This document shows positions 44,318-53,494 of a stretch of DNA of 64,000 nucleotides, one piece after another (positions within the stretch are counted from its first letter, which is position 1; each line of letters begins with the position of its first letter). Source of the DNA: Pedobacter steynii (GTDB lineage: Bacteria; Bacteroidota; Bacteroidia; Sphingobacteriales; Sphingobacteriaceae); NCBI RefSeq assembly GCF_900103665.1, contig NZ_FNGY01000014.1, positions 62,001-126,000 of the forward strand. Reading direction: 5' to 3'. The notes under the pieces were generated by a model that saw only the letters and a list, made by a program, of their open reading frames with translations, did no database searches and had not been told where the DNA came from. Made by a program: the position numbers and the translations under genes.

Positions 44318-45508
44318 ATGAATAAATCTGCCAAAAAAGACCTTTACGAAGCTCCTGATTATTATTTACTCGACGAATTACTTACGGAAGAACACAAGCT
44401 GATCCGCTCTGCGGCAAGAGACTGGGTGAAGAAAGAAGTTAGCCCGATCATTGAAGACTATGCACAGAAAGCAGAATTCCCTAAACACCTGATTAAAGGG
44501 CTGGGAGAAATTGGCGCTTTTGGACCAACCATCCCTGTAGAATATGGCGGTGCCGGACTCGATTACATTGCCTACGGAATCCTGATGCAGGAAATCGAAC
44601 GTGGTGATTCCGGAATCAGGTCTACCGCTTCCGTTCAGGGATCATTGGTCATGTATCCGATCTTTGCTTATGGTACAGAAGAACAACGCAAAAAATACCT
44701 TCCAAAATTAGCTACAGGTGAACTTATGGGCTGTTTCGGACTCACCGAACCGGATCATGGATCTAACCCTGGTGGAATGGTAACCAATATAAAAGACAAA
44801 GGCGACCATTACCTGTTGAATGGCGCAAAGATGTGGATCTCTAACGCCCCTTTCGCAGATATCGCTGTGGTATGGGCAAAAGATGAATCCGGCAAAATCA
44901 GAGGATTAGTTGTAGAAAGAGGAATGGAAGGCTTCAGCACTCCGGAAACACATAACAAATGGAGCTTAAGGGCTTCCGCTACCGGCGAACTGGTATTTGA
45001 CAATGTGAAAGTTCCCAAAGAAAACCTTTTCCCGGAAATCAGTGGATTAAAAGGACCATTGGGTTGCTTAAACCAGGCACGCTACGGCATTGCATGGGGT
45101 GCATTGGGTGCTGCAATGGACTGTTATGATACGGCATTGCGTTATTCCAAAGAACGTGTACAATTCGGTAAACCTATCGGCGGATTCCAGTTACAGCAAA
45201 AGAAATTAGCCGAAATGGTGACTGAAATTACAAAAGCACAATTGCTGGTATGGCGCTTAGGTGTATTGAAAAGTGAAAACAGAGCCACTGCAGAACAAAT
45301 CTCTATGGCCAAAAGAAACAGTGTAGAAATTGCATTGGATATCGCCCGTAATGCCCGACAAATGTTAGGTGGAATGGGAATCACCGGAGAGTATTCAATT
45401 ATGAGACATATGATGAACTTAGAATCTGTGGTGACTTACGAGGGAACGCATGACATCCACTTATTGATTACCGGAATGGATGTGACCGGAATAAACGCGT
45501 TCAAATAA
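44318..45508 (+). CDS. Acyl-CoA dehydrogenase, glutaryl-CoA dehydrogenase-like
   Basis: This 396-residue flavoprotein has the acyl-CoA dehydrogenase fold: CFGLTEPDHGSNPGGM (FAD/substrate loop), LNGAKMWISNAPFADIAVVW, the C-terminal helical domain with RVQFGKPIGGFQLQQKKLAE, and the catalytic base Glu in VVTYEGTHDIHLLITG. The length and the EPDHGSNP and YEGTHDIH motifs favour the glutaryl-CoA dehydrogenase branch, which acts in lysine/tryptophan catabolism. It is 23 bp upstream of the DUF3857 gene, possibly on one transcript. Confidence 0.93.
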   Translation: MNKSAKKDLYEAPDYYLLDELLTEEHKLIRSAARDWVKKEVSPIIEDYAQKAEFPKHLIKGLGEIGAFGPTIPVEYGGAGLDYIAYGILMQEIERGDSGIRSTASVQGSLVMYPIFAYGTEEQRKKYLPKLATGELMGCFGLTEPDHGSNPGGMVTNIKDKGDHYLLNGAKMWISNAPFADIAVVWAKDESGKIRGLVVERGMEGFSTPETHNKWSLRASATGELVFDNVKVPKENLFPEISGLKGPLGCLNQARYGIAWGALGAAMDCYDTALRYSKERVQFGKPIGGFQLQQKKLAEMVTEITKAQLLVWRLGVLKSENRATAEQISMAKRNSVEIALDIARNARQMLGGMGITGEYSIMRHMMNLESVVTYEGTHDIHLLITGMDVTGINAFK

Positions 45509-45531
45509 AACTTACTATTGATTTCGAATAA

Positions 45532-48171
45532 ATGCGCTCCATTTCATTTTACAAAAACATAAAAATGCCACTAGTGGCATTTTTATGTTTTATAGCCATC
45601 AACACCGCATACGGACAAGGTAAAAATTTCTCGATAGACCGTAAAGACCCTTCATGGATTGTTAAAACAAACAGCAAAGGAGCTACCCCTCCGGCCAAAG
45701 ATATTTCCGATGGCTACTTCCTTTCCCTGTACGAAAACCAGAATCATGTAGAACTACAGGAAGAATACAGTCACCTGATCCGGGAAATTGTGTCGGAAGC
45801 CGGGGTCCAGAACGGATCACAAATCTCGGTAACCTACGAGCCCGGATTTCAAAAATTGATTTTCCACAAAATCCTGCTATGGAGGAATAATCAATCCAAA
45901 GATCTGCTTCAATCCCATAAATTTAAAGTTCTTCAAATAGAAAAGGACCTTTCTAAATTTATCTATAGCGGAACTTATGAGGCTTTCTTATTGTTGGACG
46001 ACATCAGAAAAGGGGATCGCATAGAGTACGCTTACACGATTAAAGGCAACAATCCCATTTTCGGTCAAAAGTATGCTTCTACCTTTTATTTTGAAGGCCC
46101 AAGCAGCGTTGGATACCTGTATTCAAACCTTATTTTCAACAAAAAGAGGGTATTCAATATTAAAAATTTCAATTTCAATACCGATCCTAAACTTAAAGAG
46201 AAAGATGGACTCAATATGTACGAATGGGAAGGCAATCTTACCAAAACCCATAGAGTCACGGATTTCGAACCTTCATGGTACAATCCGCTGAGGCGAACCC
46301 AGCTCTCAGACTACCAAAATTGGAATGAAGTGGTGAACTGGGGATTAAAAGTGAACGATTACCCGAATCTGAAATCCGCCTTACTCGATAAAAAAGTACA
46401 GGAATTAAAGGCCAGATCCGGCAACAATACCAAGAAATACATTGAACTGGCGACCAGATTTGTACAGGATGAAATCCGCTATATGGGCATTGAAATCGGT
46501 CAATACTCTCATAAGCCCAACTCCCCTAATAAAGTACTCAGACAGCGCTATGGAGATTGTAAAGACAAGTCCCTGTTGCTGGTCCATTTGCTGGCACCAA
46601 TGAATGTCAAGGCGGATATGGCTTATGTAAACACCTACGCTACCGTTAAAACCGGAGAGAACTTACCGAGTCCCTTTGCCTTTAACCATGTGGTGGTGGT
46701 CGTAAATTATAACAACAACAAAACCTGGATTGATCCCACCATCTCCTATCAAAGAGGAACATTTGACAGCATTTATTTTCCGGATTATGGAGAAGCGCTG
46801 GTCATCAAACCAGGAGTTAACGCGCTCGAAAAAGTGATCAGTATCCCAACCGGGAAGCTCTCTTCTGTCTTAGAATTTAACGTTCCCGACACCCTTGCCG
46901 GGAAGAAAGCCAGCCTGCTGATCAAAACCACCTATACCGACAATTACGCGGACAATATGAGGGCCGAAATCGCGGAATCAGGTACCGAAGCCCTGGAGAA
47001 ATCTTACCTGGAATATTATGGTAAAATATATGCCGATATCGAAACAACAGCTGAATTAAAGGTCACCGATCAGGAGGAAAGCAATATCCTGGAGGTAACT
47101 GAGCGCTACGAAATCAGCAATATATGGGAAGTAGATTCCGCAAAAAATCAATCTTACGTACAATTTTATGCTGACCTGATCAGAGAAGAAATGCGCGACA
47201 TTATGGCGAAGAACCGAAACACGCCTCTTTCCCTGAAAAACCCCGTAAATATAGAACAGACGATTATTGTGCATACCCCTGAAACATGGAACCTGCAAGT
47301 GGAGCCTTTTAAATTGGAGACCGACGACTATTATTTTGAAACATCCGGATTTCAACACGAAAAGACGCTCACACTAAACTATGTTTTCCGGAACATGAAA
47401 TCTTTCATTGATGGCTCAAAAACAAAGGCTTATGTGAAAGACAGGGCTAAAATCCTGGATAACCTAACTTATTATATTAGTTGGGGAACTCCTGCCGCTG
47501 CCACTGACGACATCAACCCCTACCTCATTTACCTCTGCATCCTGGCCCTGATCGTTTCCCTGGTCTTTTGCCTTAAGATCTATCAGATCAGATCTCCTTT
47601 TGAGCTGGAGGAACTGACTGAAGCAAGGCCAATCCGGGGATGGTTGATCTTTCTTGGCCTTCAGGTTCTTTGTTTCCCGTTGGCATTAATGGGAAAAACG
47701 ATGCTGATGGGCGTATGGTCTGCCAATACCTGGAAAAACTTCAGTGAGCAGGGTGCTTTATCGGAATACAGCATTAAGTTTTTGATCATTATCCATGTCG
47801 TTCTCTTTTCTTTACTCCTTTGTTACTCGGTTTTAGGCGCTATTTTATTCTTTAAGAGACGTAAAAACTTCCCTAAACTCTATATTCCCTTCTTATTTGG
47901 ATATATTTGCTTTTTAATCCTCAATGCCGTAATCTATATCATTTCAGCAAAGGTAAGCGAACAAGAGGTCATATGGAACAACTCAACACTCAGGGTTTCG
48001 GATACCATCTTTTGCATTTTATGGATCTCATACTTAAAAAGATCCGAACGTGTAAAAGAAACTTTTGTTTTTACTTACCCTGAAATAGAGTGGAGAACAG
48101 CGATGATTAAACAGTATAATGAGCAGCATTTTGCCCCTCAAAAAGAAAACATTGACAATGAAAACATTTAA
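45532..48171 (+). CDS. DUF3857 plus transglutaminase-like protein with C-terminal DUF2569-like membrane domain
   Basis: This 879-residue protein has a signal region (MPLVAFLCFIAINTAYGQ), a DUF3857 beta-domain (about 60-240), and a transglutaminase-like core whose Cys, His and Asp appear in RYGDCKDKSLLL, FAFNHVVVVV and KTWIDPT. After about residue 650 come several membrane helices with RPIRGWLIFLGLQVLCFPLA, which resembles DUF2569. The catalytic triad looks intact, suggesting an envelope cysteine peptidase or crosslinker. Its last 14 bases overlap the START-like gene. Confidence 0.88.
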   Translation: MRSISFYKNIKMPLVAFLCFIAINTAYGQGKNFSIDRKDPSWIVKTNSKGATPPAKDISDGYFLSLYENQNHVELQEEYSHLIREIVSEAGVQNGSQISVTYEPGFQKLIFHKILLWRNNQSKDLLQSHKFKVLQIEKDLSKFIYSGTYEAFLLLDDIRKGDRIEYAYTIKGNNPIFGQKYASTFYFEGPSSVGYLYSNLIFNKKRVFNIKNFNFNTDPKLKEKDGLNMYEWEGNLTKTHRVTDFEPSWYNPLRRTQLSDYQNWNEVVNWGLKVNDYPNLKSALLDKKVQELKARSGNNTKKYIELATRFVQDEIRYMGIEIGQYSHKPNSPNKVLRQRYGDCKDKSLLLVHLLAPMNVKADMAYVNTYATVKTGENLPSPFAFNHVVVVVNYNNNKTWIDPTISYQRGTFDSIYFPDYGEALVIKPGVNALEKVISIPTGKLSSVLEFNVPDTLAGKKASLLIKTTYTDNYADNMRAEIAESGTEALEKSYLEYYGKIYADIETTAELKVTDQEESNILEVTERYEISNIWEVDSAKNQSYVQFYADLIREEMRDIMAKNRNTPLSLKNPVNIEQTIIVHTPETWNLQVEPFKLETDDYYFETSGFQHEKTLTLNYVFRNMKSFIDGSKTKAYVKDRAKILDNLTYYISWGTPAAATDDINPYLIYLCILALIVSLVFCLKIYQIRSPFELEELTEARPIRGWLIFLGLQVLCFPLALMGKTMLMGVWSANTWKNFSEQGALSEYSIKFLIIIHVVLFSLLLCYSVLGAILFFKRRKNFPKLYIPFLFGYICFLILNAVIYIISAKVSEQEVIWNNSTLRVSDTIFCILWISYLKRSERVKETFVFTYPEIEWRTAMIKQYNEQHFAPQKENIDNENI

Positions 48172-48538
48172 AAAATACTATTCCCTCCCTGCGCCTCCTG
48201 AAGAGGTGTATTGGGCGATGACAAAAGCGCAAAGCATCCAGCTGTGGACAGGTGCAGAAGCGGAATTTACAGAAGAAGTAAACACAGAATTCTCTTTTTG
48301 GGACGGCGATATCGTGGGTAAAAACCTGGAATTGGAATACGGCAAAAAGATTGTTCAGCAATGGTATTTCGGAGAAGAAAATGAACCTTCTATCGTCACC
48401 ATTAAACTGCATGAAGATAAAAAAGGAACTTCACTGGAATTCGTACAAACGAATATCCCGGACGAGGATTACGAAGAATTCACTTCAGGATTAACGGAAT
48501 ACTATTTCGGTGGTCTGATCGACTTTTTCGAAGAATAA
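48158..48538 (+). CDS. START-like/SRPBCC domain protein
   Basis: I chose ATG 48158 (126 aa); an in-frame ATG at 48119 would add 13 residues inside the upstream gene. The sequence KKYYSLPAPPEEVYWAMTKA, QSIQLWTGAEAEFTEEV and FTSGLTEYYFGGLIDFFEE matches the AHSA1-like START family typical of Bacteroidota. The fold binds hydrophobic ligands or client proteins; no substrate is known. Start overlap with DUF3857 indicates coupled translation. It is followed by the hairpin cluster at 48563-48837. Confidence 0.88.
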   Translation: MKTFKKYYSLPAPPEEVYWAMTKAQSIQLWTGAEAEFTEEVNTEFSFWDGDIVGKNLELEYGKKIVQQWYFGEENEPSIVTIKLHEDKKGTSLEFVQTNIPDEDYEEFTSGLTEYYFGGLIDFFEE

Positions 48539-48562
48539 AAGAAGAGGTTGAAATTTAGTCAT

Positions 48563-48646
48563 AAAAAAAGAGGAATCTCTTTTCGTCCCCGAATCTTTGC
48601 TGAAGAGCAAATATTCGAACGTCCTCAAAGAAATACCTCTTTTTTT
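48563..48646. repeat. Hairpin repeat family, copy 1 (divergent, inverted core)
   Basis: Outer arms 48563-48576 and 48633-48646 pair (13 of 14) between an A run and a T run. Inside are TCTTT/AAAGA and CGAATCTTTGCT/AGCAAATATTCG around loop GAAG. Read on the minus strand, the core aligns with copies 2-4. It can terminate transcription from both sides and ends the START-like gene. Confidence 0.75.
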
Positions 48647-48649
48647 TTA

Positions 48650-48705
48650 AAATCCTGCACAGGTATATTGCCTTCTTAGTGGCGTACCTATGCAGGATTT
48701 CTATT
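48650..48705. terminator. Second hairpin in the convergent gap
   Basis: Arms 48650-48665 and 48685-48700 pair over 16 bp with one mismatch, with a 19-nt apical region, and are followed by a T-rich stretch. Its core does not match the neighbouring repeat family. Confidence 0.7.
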
Positions 48706-48747
48706 TTAACGATGATTCATTGTGTCTGATTTTTATCCTTAATTTCA

Positions 48748-48837
48748 AAAAAAGAAGGTATTCCAGGAAAAGGCATAGGAATTTTGCCCCCTTCAGGGCA
48801 AAGGTTCCAGCCTTTGAGTAGTAATACCTTCTTTTTT
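48748..48837. repeat. Hairpin repeat family, copy 2
   Basis: Perfect 15-bp outer arms (48748-48762 with 48823-48837), middle stem AAAGGC/GCCTTT (48769-48774 with 48810-48815), and an inner stem GGAA..TTTGCCC/GGGCAAA..TTCC around loop CCTTCA. Flanking A and T runs make it terminator-like in both directions. It lies between the START-like gene and lysA; the gap 48539-48891 holds no gene. Confidence 0.85.
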
Positions 48838-48891
48838 AACCAGAATTATTTTATTCAGTAATATTAAAGCAAAAACTGCCCAAACCAACCC

Positions 48892-50049
48892 TTATCCTTC
48901 CGTATCGTATACAGAAACGATGTTCTCTCTTAAATTATAGTGTGATGCCATCACCTCTCCATAAGCACCTGTACTGCGTAAAGCAATCAGGTCCCCACGC
49001 AATGTTTCCGGCAATTCCACCTCTTTACCAAAGCAATCTGTGCTTTCGCAAATTGGCCCAACCACATCATATTTAACCGAATCTGCCAAAGCAAGCTTAG
49101 AAATGTTTTCAATTTTATGGTAAGCCTGATATAAAGCTGGTCTCATCAATTCCGTCATTCCGGCATCCAGAATGATAAAGTTCTTTTTCTTTCCGTTTTT
49201 CACGTAAAGCACCTTACTGATCAATGAAGAACATTGCCCAACTAAAGCCCTGCCCAGTTCAAAATGAACCTCCTGGTTAGACCTTACTTCCAGAAACTCC
49301 TGGAACACTTTAAAATAAGCGGCAAAATCCGGCACCTGTTGTTCCGGGTTATGGTAATCAATACCTAAACCACCGCCAACATTTAATACTTTTACGATGA
49401 ACCCACGTTCTTCAAACCATCCGGCAAACTCATTCACACGGACACATAAATTTTTATAGACATCCAGGTTTGTGATCTGTGATCCGATGTGGAAGTGAAC
49501 CCCTATAAATTCCAGATTAGGGCTCTTCTTTAAAGTTTCCGCACAGGCGGTTAAATCCCAGGAATTGACCCCAAATTTATTCTCATCCAATCCGGTGGTG
49601 ATATTATGATGCGTATGTGCATCCACATTTGGATTAATACGGATCGCTACTCTCGCCAGCTTTCCTTTCTTTTCCGCAAGCTCATTGATCACTTCCAGCT
49701 CCTGAACAGATTCTACGTTAAAGCAGAAAATATCATGATCCAGCGCAGCATTGATCTCGCGGTCGGACTTACCCACACCCGCAAAAACAACCTGTTTTTT
49801 ATCAAAGCCAATCTCGATGGCTTTGTTCACTTCGCCCCCGCTTACACAGTCGGCACCAAAACCTACGGCCTTGATCTTTTGTAAAACAGCAGGATTGAAA
49901 TTAGCTTTCATGGCATAGTGCACATGAAAATTATATACCTTAGCGGCCGCTGCGCAATCACTTAACGTTTTTTGCAGTAAAGTAAGGTCATAATAATAAA
50001 ATGGTGTTTCTAAATTTGCGAAACGTGCTATATCTTTATCGGAAAACAT
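48892..50049 (-). CDS. lysA: Diaminopimelate decarboxylase
   Basis: This PLP enzyme is 385 residues from ATG 50049; an ATG three codons upstream (50058) is the alternative. It has the PLP-Lys motif FHVHYAMKANFNPAVL, the HIGSQI stretch in FIGVHFHIGSQITNLD, VLNVGGGLGIDYH, and the active-site Cys region GPICESTDCFG. It makes lysine from meso-diaminopimelate. It lies beside lysC on the same strand, separated by a tiny divergent gene. Its start is only 1 bp from the start of that gene. Confidence 0.95.
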   Translation of the reverse strand: MFSDKDIARFANLETPFYYYDLTLLQKTLSDCAAAAKVYNFHVHYAMKANFNPAVLQKIKAVGFGADCVSGGEVNKAIEIGFDKKQVVFAGVGKSDREINAALDHDIFCFNVESVQELEVINELAEKKGKLARVAIRINPNVDAHTHHNITTGLDENKFGVNSWDLTACAETLKKSPNLEFIGVHFHIGSQITNLDVYKNLCVRVNEFAGWFEERGFIVKVLNVGGGLGIDYHNPEQQVPDFAAYFKVFQEFLEVRSNQEVHFELGRALVGQCSSLISKVLYVKNGKKKNFIILDAGMTELMRPALYQAYHKIENISKLALADSVKYDVVGPICESTDCFGKEVELPETLRGDLIALRSTGAYGEVMASHYNLRENIVSVYDTEG

Positions 50050-50050
50050 A

Positions 50051-50227
50051 ATGTTCAAGTATCTGATTATATTTTTTATCGTTGTTTTGAGTTTAATCTA
50101 TTTCGGCAACTATCTCGATTACAAGAACAATAAGATGAACCGTGCGGAGTACAACAGAAGAGTCAGGCTCTTCTTCTTCCTGGTCGTCCTGATCTTTGCC
50201 ATTGTTGTCTGGTTAAGGAAGCGGTAA
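50051..50227 (+). CDS. 58-residue two-helix membrane protein
   Basis: A short open frame fills the space between lysA and lysC on the opposite strand. It encodes FKYLIIFFIVVLSLIYFG, a basic-polar loop of about 20 residues (NNKMNRAEYNRRVR), and a second helix FFFLVVLIFAIVVW ending LRKR. Both helices and the positive-inside loop are convincing for a membrane hairpin. The start is 1 bp from the lysA start, so each gene must take its promoter from inside the other. It stops 10 bp before the lysC stop on the other strand. I do not recognise a family. Confidence 0.65.
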   Translation: MFKYLIIFFIVVLSLIYFGNYLDYKNNKMNRAEYNRRVRLFFFLVVLIFAIVVWLRKR

Positions 50228-50237
50228 AACCGCTTGC

Positions 50238-51551
50238 TTATTCAAACAAACGGTTATGTAAACTCTTTAAAGCTTCTGTTTTATCTTTCGTATTGATCAG
50301 CAGGGAGATGTTGTAATTACTTCCGCCATAAGAGATCATACGAATAGGAATGTGCTTGATTGCATCCAGTACACGGGCTGCATAACCATGCTTATCCGCA
50401 CTGAAATCTCCAACTACACAAACAATGCTCTGATCGCTATCAATCTCCACCGAACCGAAAGCATGAAGCTCTTCTACGATTTTATCCAGATTATCCGTAA
50501 AATCTATCGTTAACGAAACCGCAACTTCTGAAGTCGTGATCATATCGATTGGTGTTTTATACCTTTCAAAGATCTCGAATACCCTTCTCAGGAAACCGTA
50601 AGCCAATAGCATTCTGCTGGATTGGATCTTGATGGCGGTAATGCCATCTTTTGCTGCGATAGATTTGATCTTTCCTTTTTCACTATCCGTAGAGATCAAT
50701 GTTCCCGCTGCTTCAGGCTCCATCGTATTTAGTAACCGCACCGGAATCTTATACTTCTGCGCCGGGAATACCGACTGTGGGTGTAAAATTTTCGCCCCGA
50801 AATAAGCAAGCTCCGCGGCCTCATCAAAAGAAAGATGAGAAATCGGCTTCGTTCCTTTTACAATCCGGGGGTCATTGTTGTGCATGCCATCAATATCTGT
50901 CCAGATCTGAACCTCTTCGGCTAAGATCGCAGCGCCGATTAATGAAGCGGTATAATCACTTCCGCCACGTCTCAGATTATCTACTTCTCCGAAGCTGTTT
51001 CTGCAGATAAATCCCTGGGTGATGAATAACTTATTTCCTTTATGCTGATCCAGCAAAGGCTGTAAATGTTTGGTACTGTAGGGAACATCAGGCTCGTTGT
51101 CTTCATCAATTTTCATGAAATCCAATGCCGGAAGCAATACAGAAGGCACCCCGATAGACTTCAGGTAAATATGATAAAGGGTAGTCGACAGCAATTCACC
51201 TTGTGCCAATACCACTTTCTCTTCGATTGGCGTGAAAATATCGTTTACTAATGAACTTAAAAAGTTGAAATGATAATCTACCACTTCCTGCCCTTGTTCA
51301 AGAAACCCGTTCTCCGGCAATAGCTCAATCACAAATTCATTATATTTTTGGTGCAATGCGTTAATTAAGCTTAACGCCACCTGTTTATCCTCCTTTAAAA
51401 GTTTGCCTGAAATTTCCACTAAACTATTGGTTGTACCAGACACGGCTGATAGGACCACAATTTGCTCTTCGGCCGGATTAATAATGTCCAGCAACTTTTT
51501 CATGCGCTCAGGGCTTCCTACGGAAGTTCCTCCAAACTTTAATATCTTCAT
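50238..51551 (-). CDS. lysC: Aspartate kinase (monofunctional)
   Basis: This 437-residue protein opens with the aspartokinase motif MKILKFGGTSVGSPERM, has the kinase fold with LRRGGSDYTASLIGAA, then DIDGMHNNDPR and SFDEAAELAYFGAKILHP, and two C-terminal ACT domains (about 300-437) for feedback sensing. It phosphorylates aspartate at the entry to lysine, threonine and methionine synthesis. It is clustered with lysA on the same strand, with the small membrane-protein gene in between on the other strand. Confidence 0.94.
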   Translation of the reverse strand: MKILKFGGTSVGSPERMKKLLDIINPAEEQIVVLSAVSGTTNSLVEISGKLLKEDKQVALSLINALHQKYNEFVIELLPENGFLEQGQEVVDYHFNFLSSLVNDIFTPIEEKVVLAQGELLSTTLYHIYLKSIGVPSVLLPALDFMKIDEDNEPDVPYSTKHLQPLLDQHKGNKLFITQGFICRNSFGEVDNLRRGGSDYTASLIGAAILAEEVQIWTDIDGMHNNDPRIVKGTKPISHLSFDEAAELAYFGAKILHPQSVFPAQKYKIPVRLLNTMEPEAAGTLISTDSEKGKIKSIAAKDGITAIKIQSSRMLLAYGFLRRVFEIFERYKTPIDMITTSEVAVSLTIDFTDNLDKIVEELHAFGSVEIDSDQSIVCVVGDFSADKHGYAARVLDAIKHIPIRMISYGGSNYNISLLINTKDKTEALKSLHNRLFE

Positions 51552-51751
51552 TTAATTGAGGTAAGAATTTTATTTTTTGATAAATTGGCTATATACTTGT
51601 AATTGGGCGTGAAATTAAATAAATCGCCGATATTTAGCACTAAATACACAAAATAAAATTTGGAATAATGCATTTTTTTTGTCCTCCCGCAAAACATGGT
51701 GTAGGCAATTTTGTTTATCCCATAACCAATCAAAAGTTATAACATTATCAT

Positions 51752-53485
51752 ATGCAATTAGAAGCCGCAACCTTAAGCACCATAAACCAATGGCTTAATG
51801 GTAATTACGACACGAAAACAAAAGAAGAAATCCAACAGCTTTTAAACAAAGAAGCCTTTACTGAGCTCACAGACTCTTTTTACAGAAGTCTGGAATTTGG
51901 AACAGGAGGATTACGCGGCATCATGGGTGCAGGTTCCAACAGAATCAATAAATACACGATTGGTACTGCAACTCAGGGATTGTGCAATTACCTGCTGAAA
52001 AAATATCCTGGAGAAAAGGTAAAAGTAGCCATTGCGCACGACAGCCGTAACAATTCCGATTACTTTGCCGGCATTACTGCGGATGTATTTTCTGCCAATG
52101 GAATCCATGTCTATTTCTTCAAAGCGCTAAGACCAACACCGGAGCTTTCCTTTGCAGTAAGAGAACTGGGCTGCAAAAGTGGGGTGATGTTGACTGCTTC
52201 ACATAACCCTAAAGAATACAATGGCTATAAAGCCTATGGTGAAGACGGCGGACAATTCACCTCCCCTGACGATACCATGGTGATGGATGAAGTGGCAAAA
52301 ATCAGCAGCATCGACGAAGTGAAATTCGACCGGATTGATGCCAATGTGGAATTAATCGGAGAAGAAATTGATCAGTTGTATCTGGATAAGATCACGGAGC
52401 TGTCCGTATCTCCGGAAGCCATCGCCCGCCAGAAAGACCTTAAAATCGTCTACTCTCCTATTCATGGTACAGGAATCACGCTTGTCCCTCGGGCATTGGC
52501 GCAGTTTGGTTTTACCAACCTGACCATTGTTGAAGAACAAAGCAAACCAGATGGAAACTTCCCTACGGTAGTTTATCCAAATCCGGAAGAAAAAGAAGCA
52601 TTGACCCTGGCGCTAAAAAAAGCAGAAGAAATTGATGCAGACCTGGTATTGGCAACAGACCCGGATGCAGACAGAGTAGGTATCGCTGTAAAAAATAACG
52701 ACGGTCAGTTCGTATTGTTGAATGGAAACCAAACCGGAAGCTTACTGATTAATTACCTGTTGAGCGCATGGGAAGAAAAAGGAAAACTTACCGGCGATCA
52801 ATACATTGTTAAAACGATTGTAACCAGTAACCTGATCGAGCAAATCGCGATAAAGAAAAAAGTAATCTTTTACAATACTTTAACCGGATTCAAATGGATC
52901 GGTCAGCTGATGACCAAACTTCAGGGCAAGCAAACCTTTATTGGTGGTGGTGAGGAAAGTTATGGTTACCTGATCGGTGAACTGGTAAGGGATAAGGATG
53001 CGGTAGTATCCTGTGCTTTCATTTCTGAAATGACGGCTTTCTATAAAGATAAAGGCAGTAGCTTGTACAATGCCATGTTAGACATGTACGTAGAATACGG
53101 CCTGTATAAAGAAGAGCTGGTTTCCATTACCAAAAAAGGTAAAACCGGAGCGGAAGAGATCAAAGCCATGATGGAAAAATTCAGAAACAATCCACCTGAG
53201 ACCCTTGGAGGTGCCAAAGTGATGACGCTGAAGGACTATGAGCTGGGTACAGAAACCGACTTGCTAAGCGGAGAGAAAACTGAGCTGACACTTCCAAAAT
53301 CGGATGTATTGCAATTCATTACGGTTGATGGCAGCATTGTTTCCGCAAGACCATCGGGAACAGAACCTAAAATCAAGTTCTATTGCAGCGTGAATGCACC
53401 ATTAAAAGACAAAGAAAGCTTTAAAGAAACTGACGCCAGATTGGGCGATAAAGTTAAAGCGATTATGAAAGATTTAGAGGCTTAA
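51752..53485 (+). CDS. Phosphohexomutase (phosphoglucomutase/phosphomannomutase family)
   Basis: This 577-residue enzyme has the four signatures of the alpha-D-phosphohexomutase superfamily: the active Ser loop LTASHNPKEYNGYKAYGED, the metal-binding ATDPDADRVGIA, the sugar-binding GGGEESYGYLIG, and the phosphate-binding RPSGTEPKIKFY. Length and spacing are like the long PgcA-type phosphoglucomutases. It interconverts hexose 1- and 6-phosphates. It converges with the LacI gene, 9 bp away. Confidence 0.95.
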   Translation: MQLEAATLSTINQWLNGNYDTKTKEEIQQLLNKEAFTELTDSFYRSLEFGTGGLRGIMGAGSNRINKYTIGTATQGLCNYLLKKYPGEKVKVAIAHDSRNNSDYFAGITADVFSANGIHVYFFKALRPTPELSFAVRELGCKSGVMLTASHNPKEYNGYKAYGEDGGQFTSPDDTMVMDEVAKISSIDEVKFDRIDANVELIGEEIDQLYLDKITELSVSPEAIARQKDLKIVYSPIHGTGITLVPRALAQFGFTNLTIVEEQSKPDGNFPTVVYPNPEEKEALTLALKKAEEIDADLVLATDPDADRVGIAVKNNDGQFVLLNGNQTGSLLINYLLSAWEEKGKLTGDQYIVKTIVTSNLIEQIAIKKKVIFYNTLTGFKWIGQLMTKLQGKQTFIGGGEESYGYLIGELVRDKDAVVSCAFISEMTAFYKDKGSSLYNAMLDMYVEYGLYKEELVSITKKGKTGAEEIKAMMEKFRNNPPETLGGAKVMTLKDYELGTETDLLSGEKTELTLPKSDVLQFITVDGSIVSARPSGTEPKIKFYCSVNAPLKDKESFKETDARLGDKVKAIMKDLEA

Positions 53486-53494
53486 GCCTCTAAA

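Noticed and set aside
51552..51751. Possible lysine riboswitch upstream of lysC
   Set aside because: No multi-stem fold or terminator with the expected core was visible in the 200-bp AT-rich leader.
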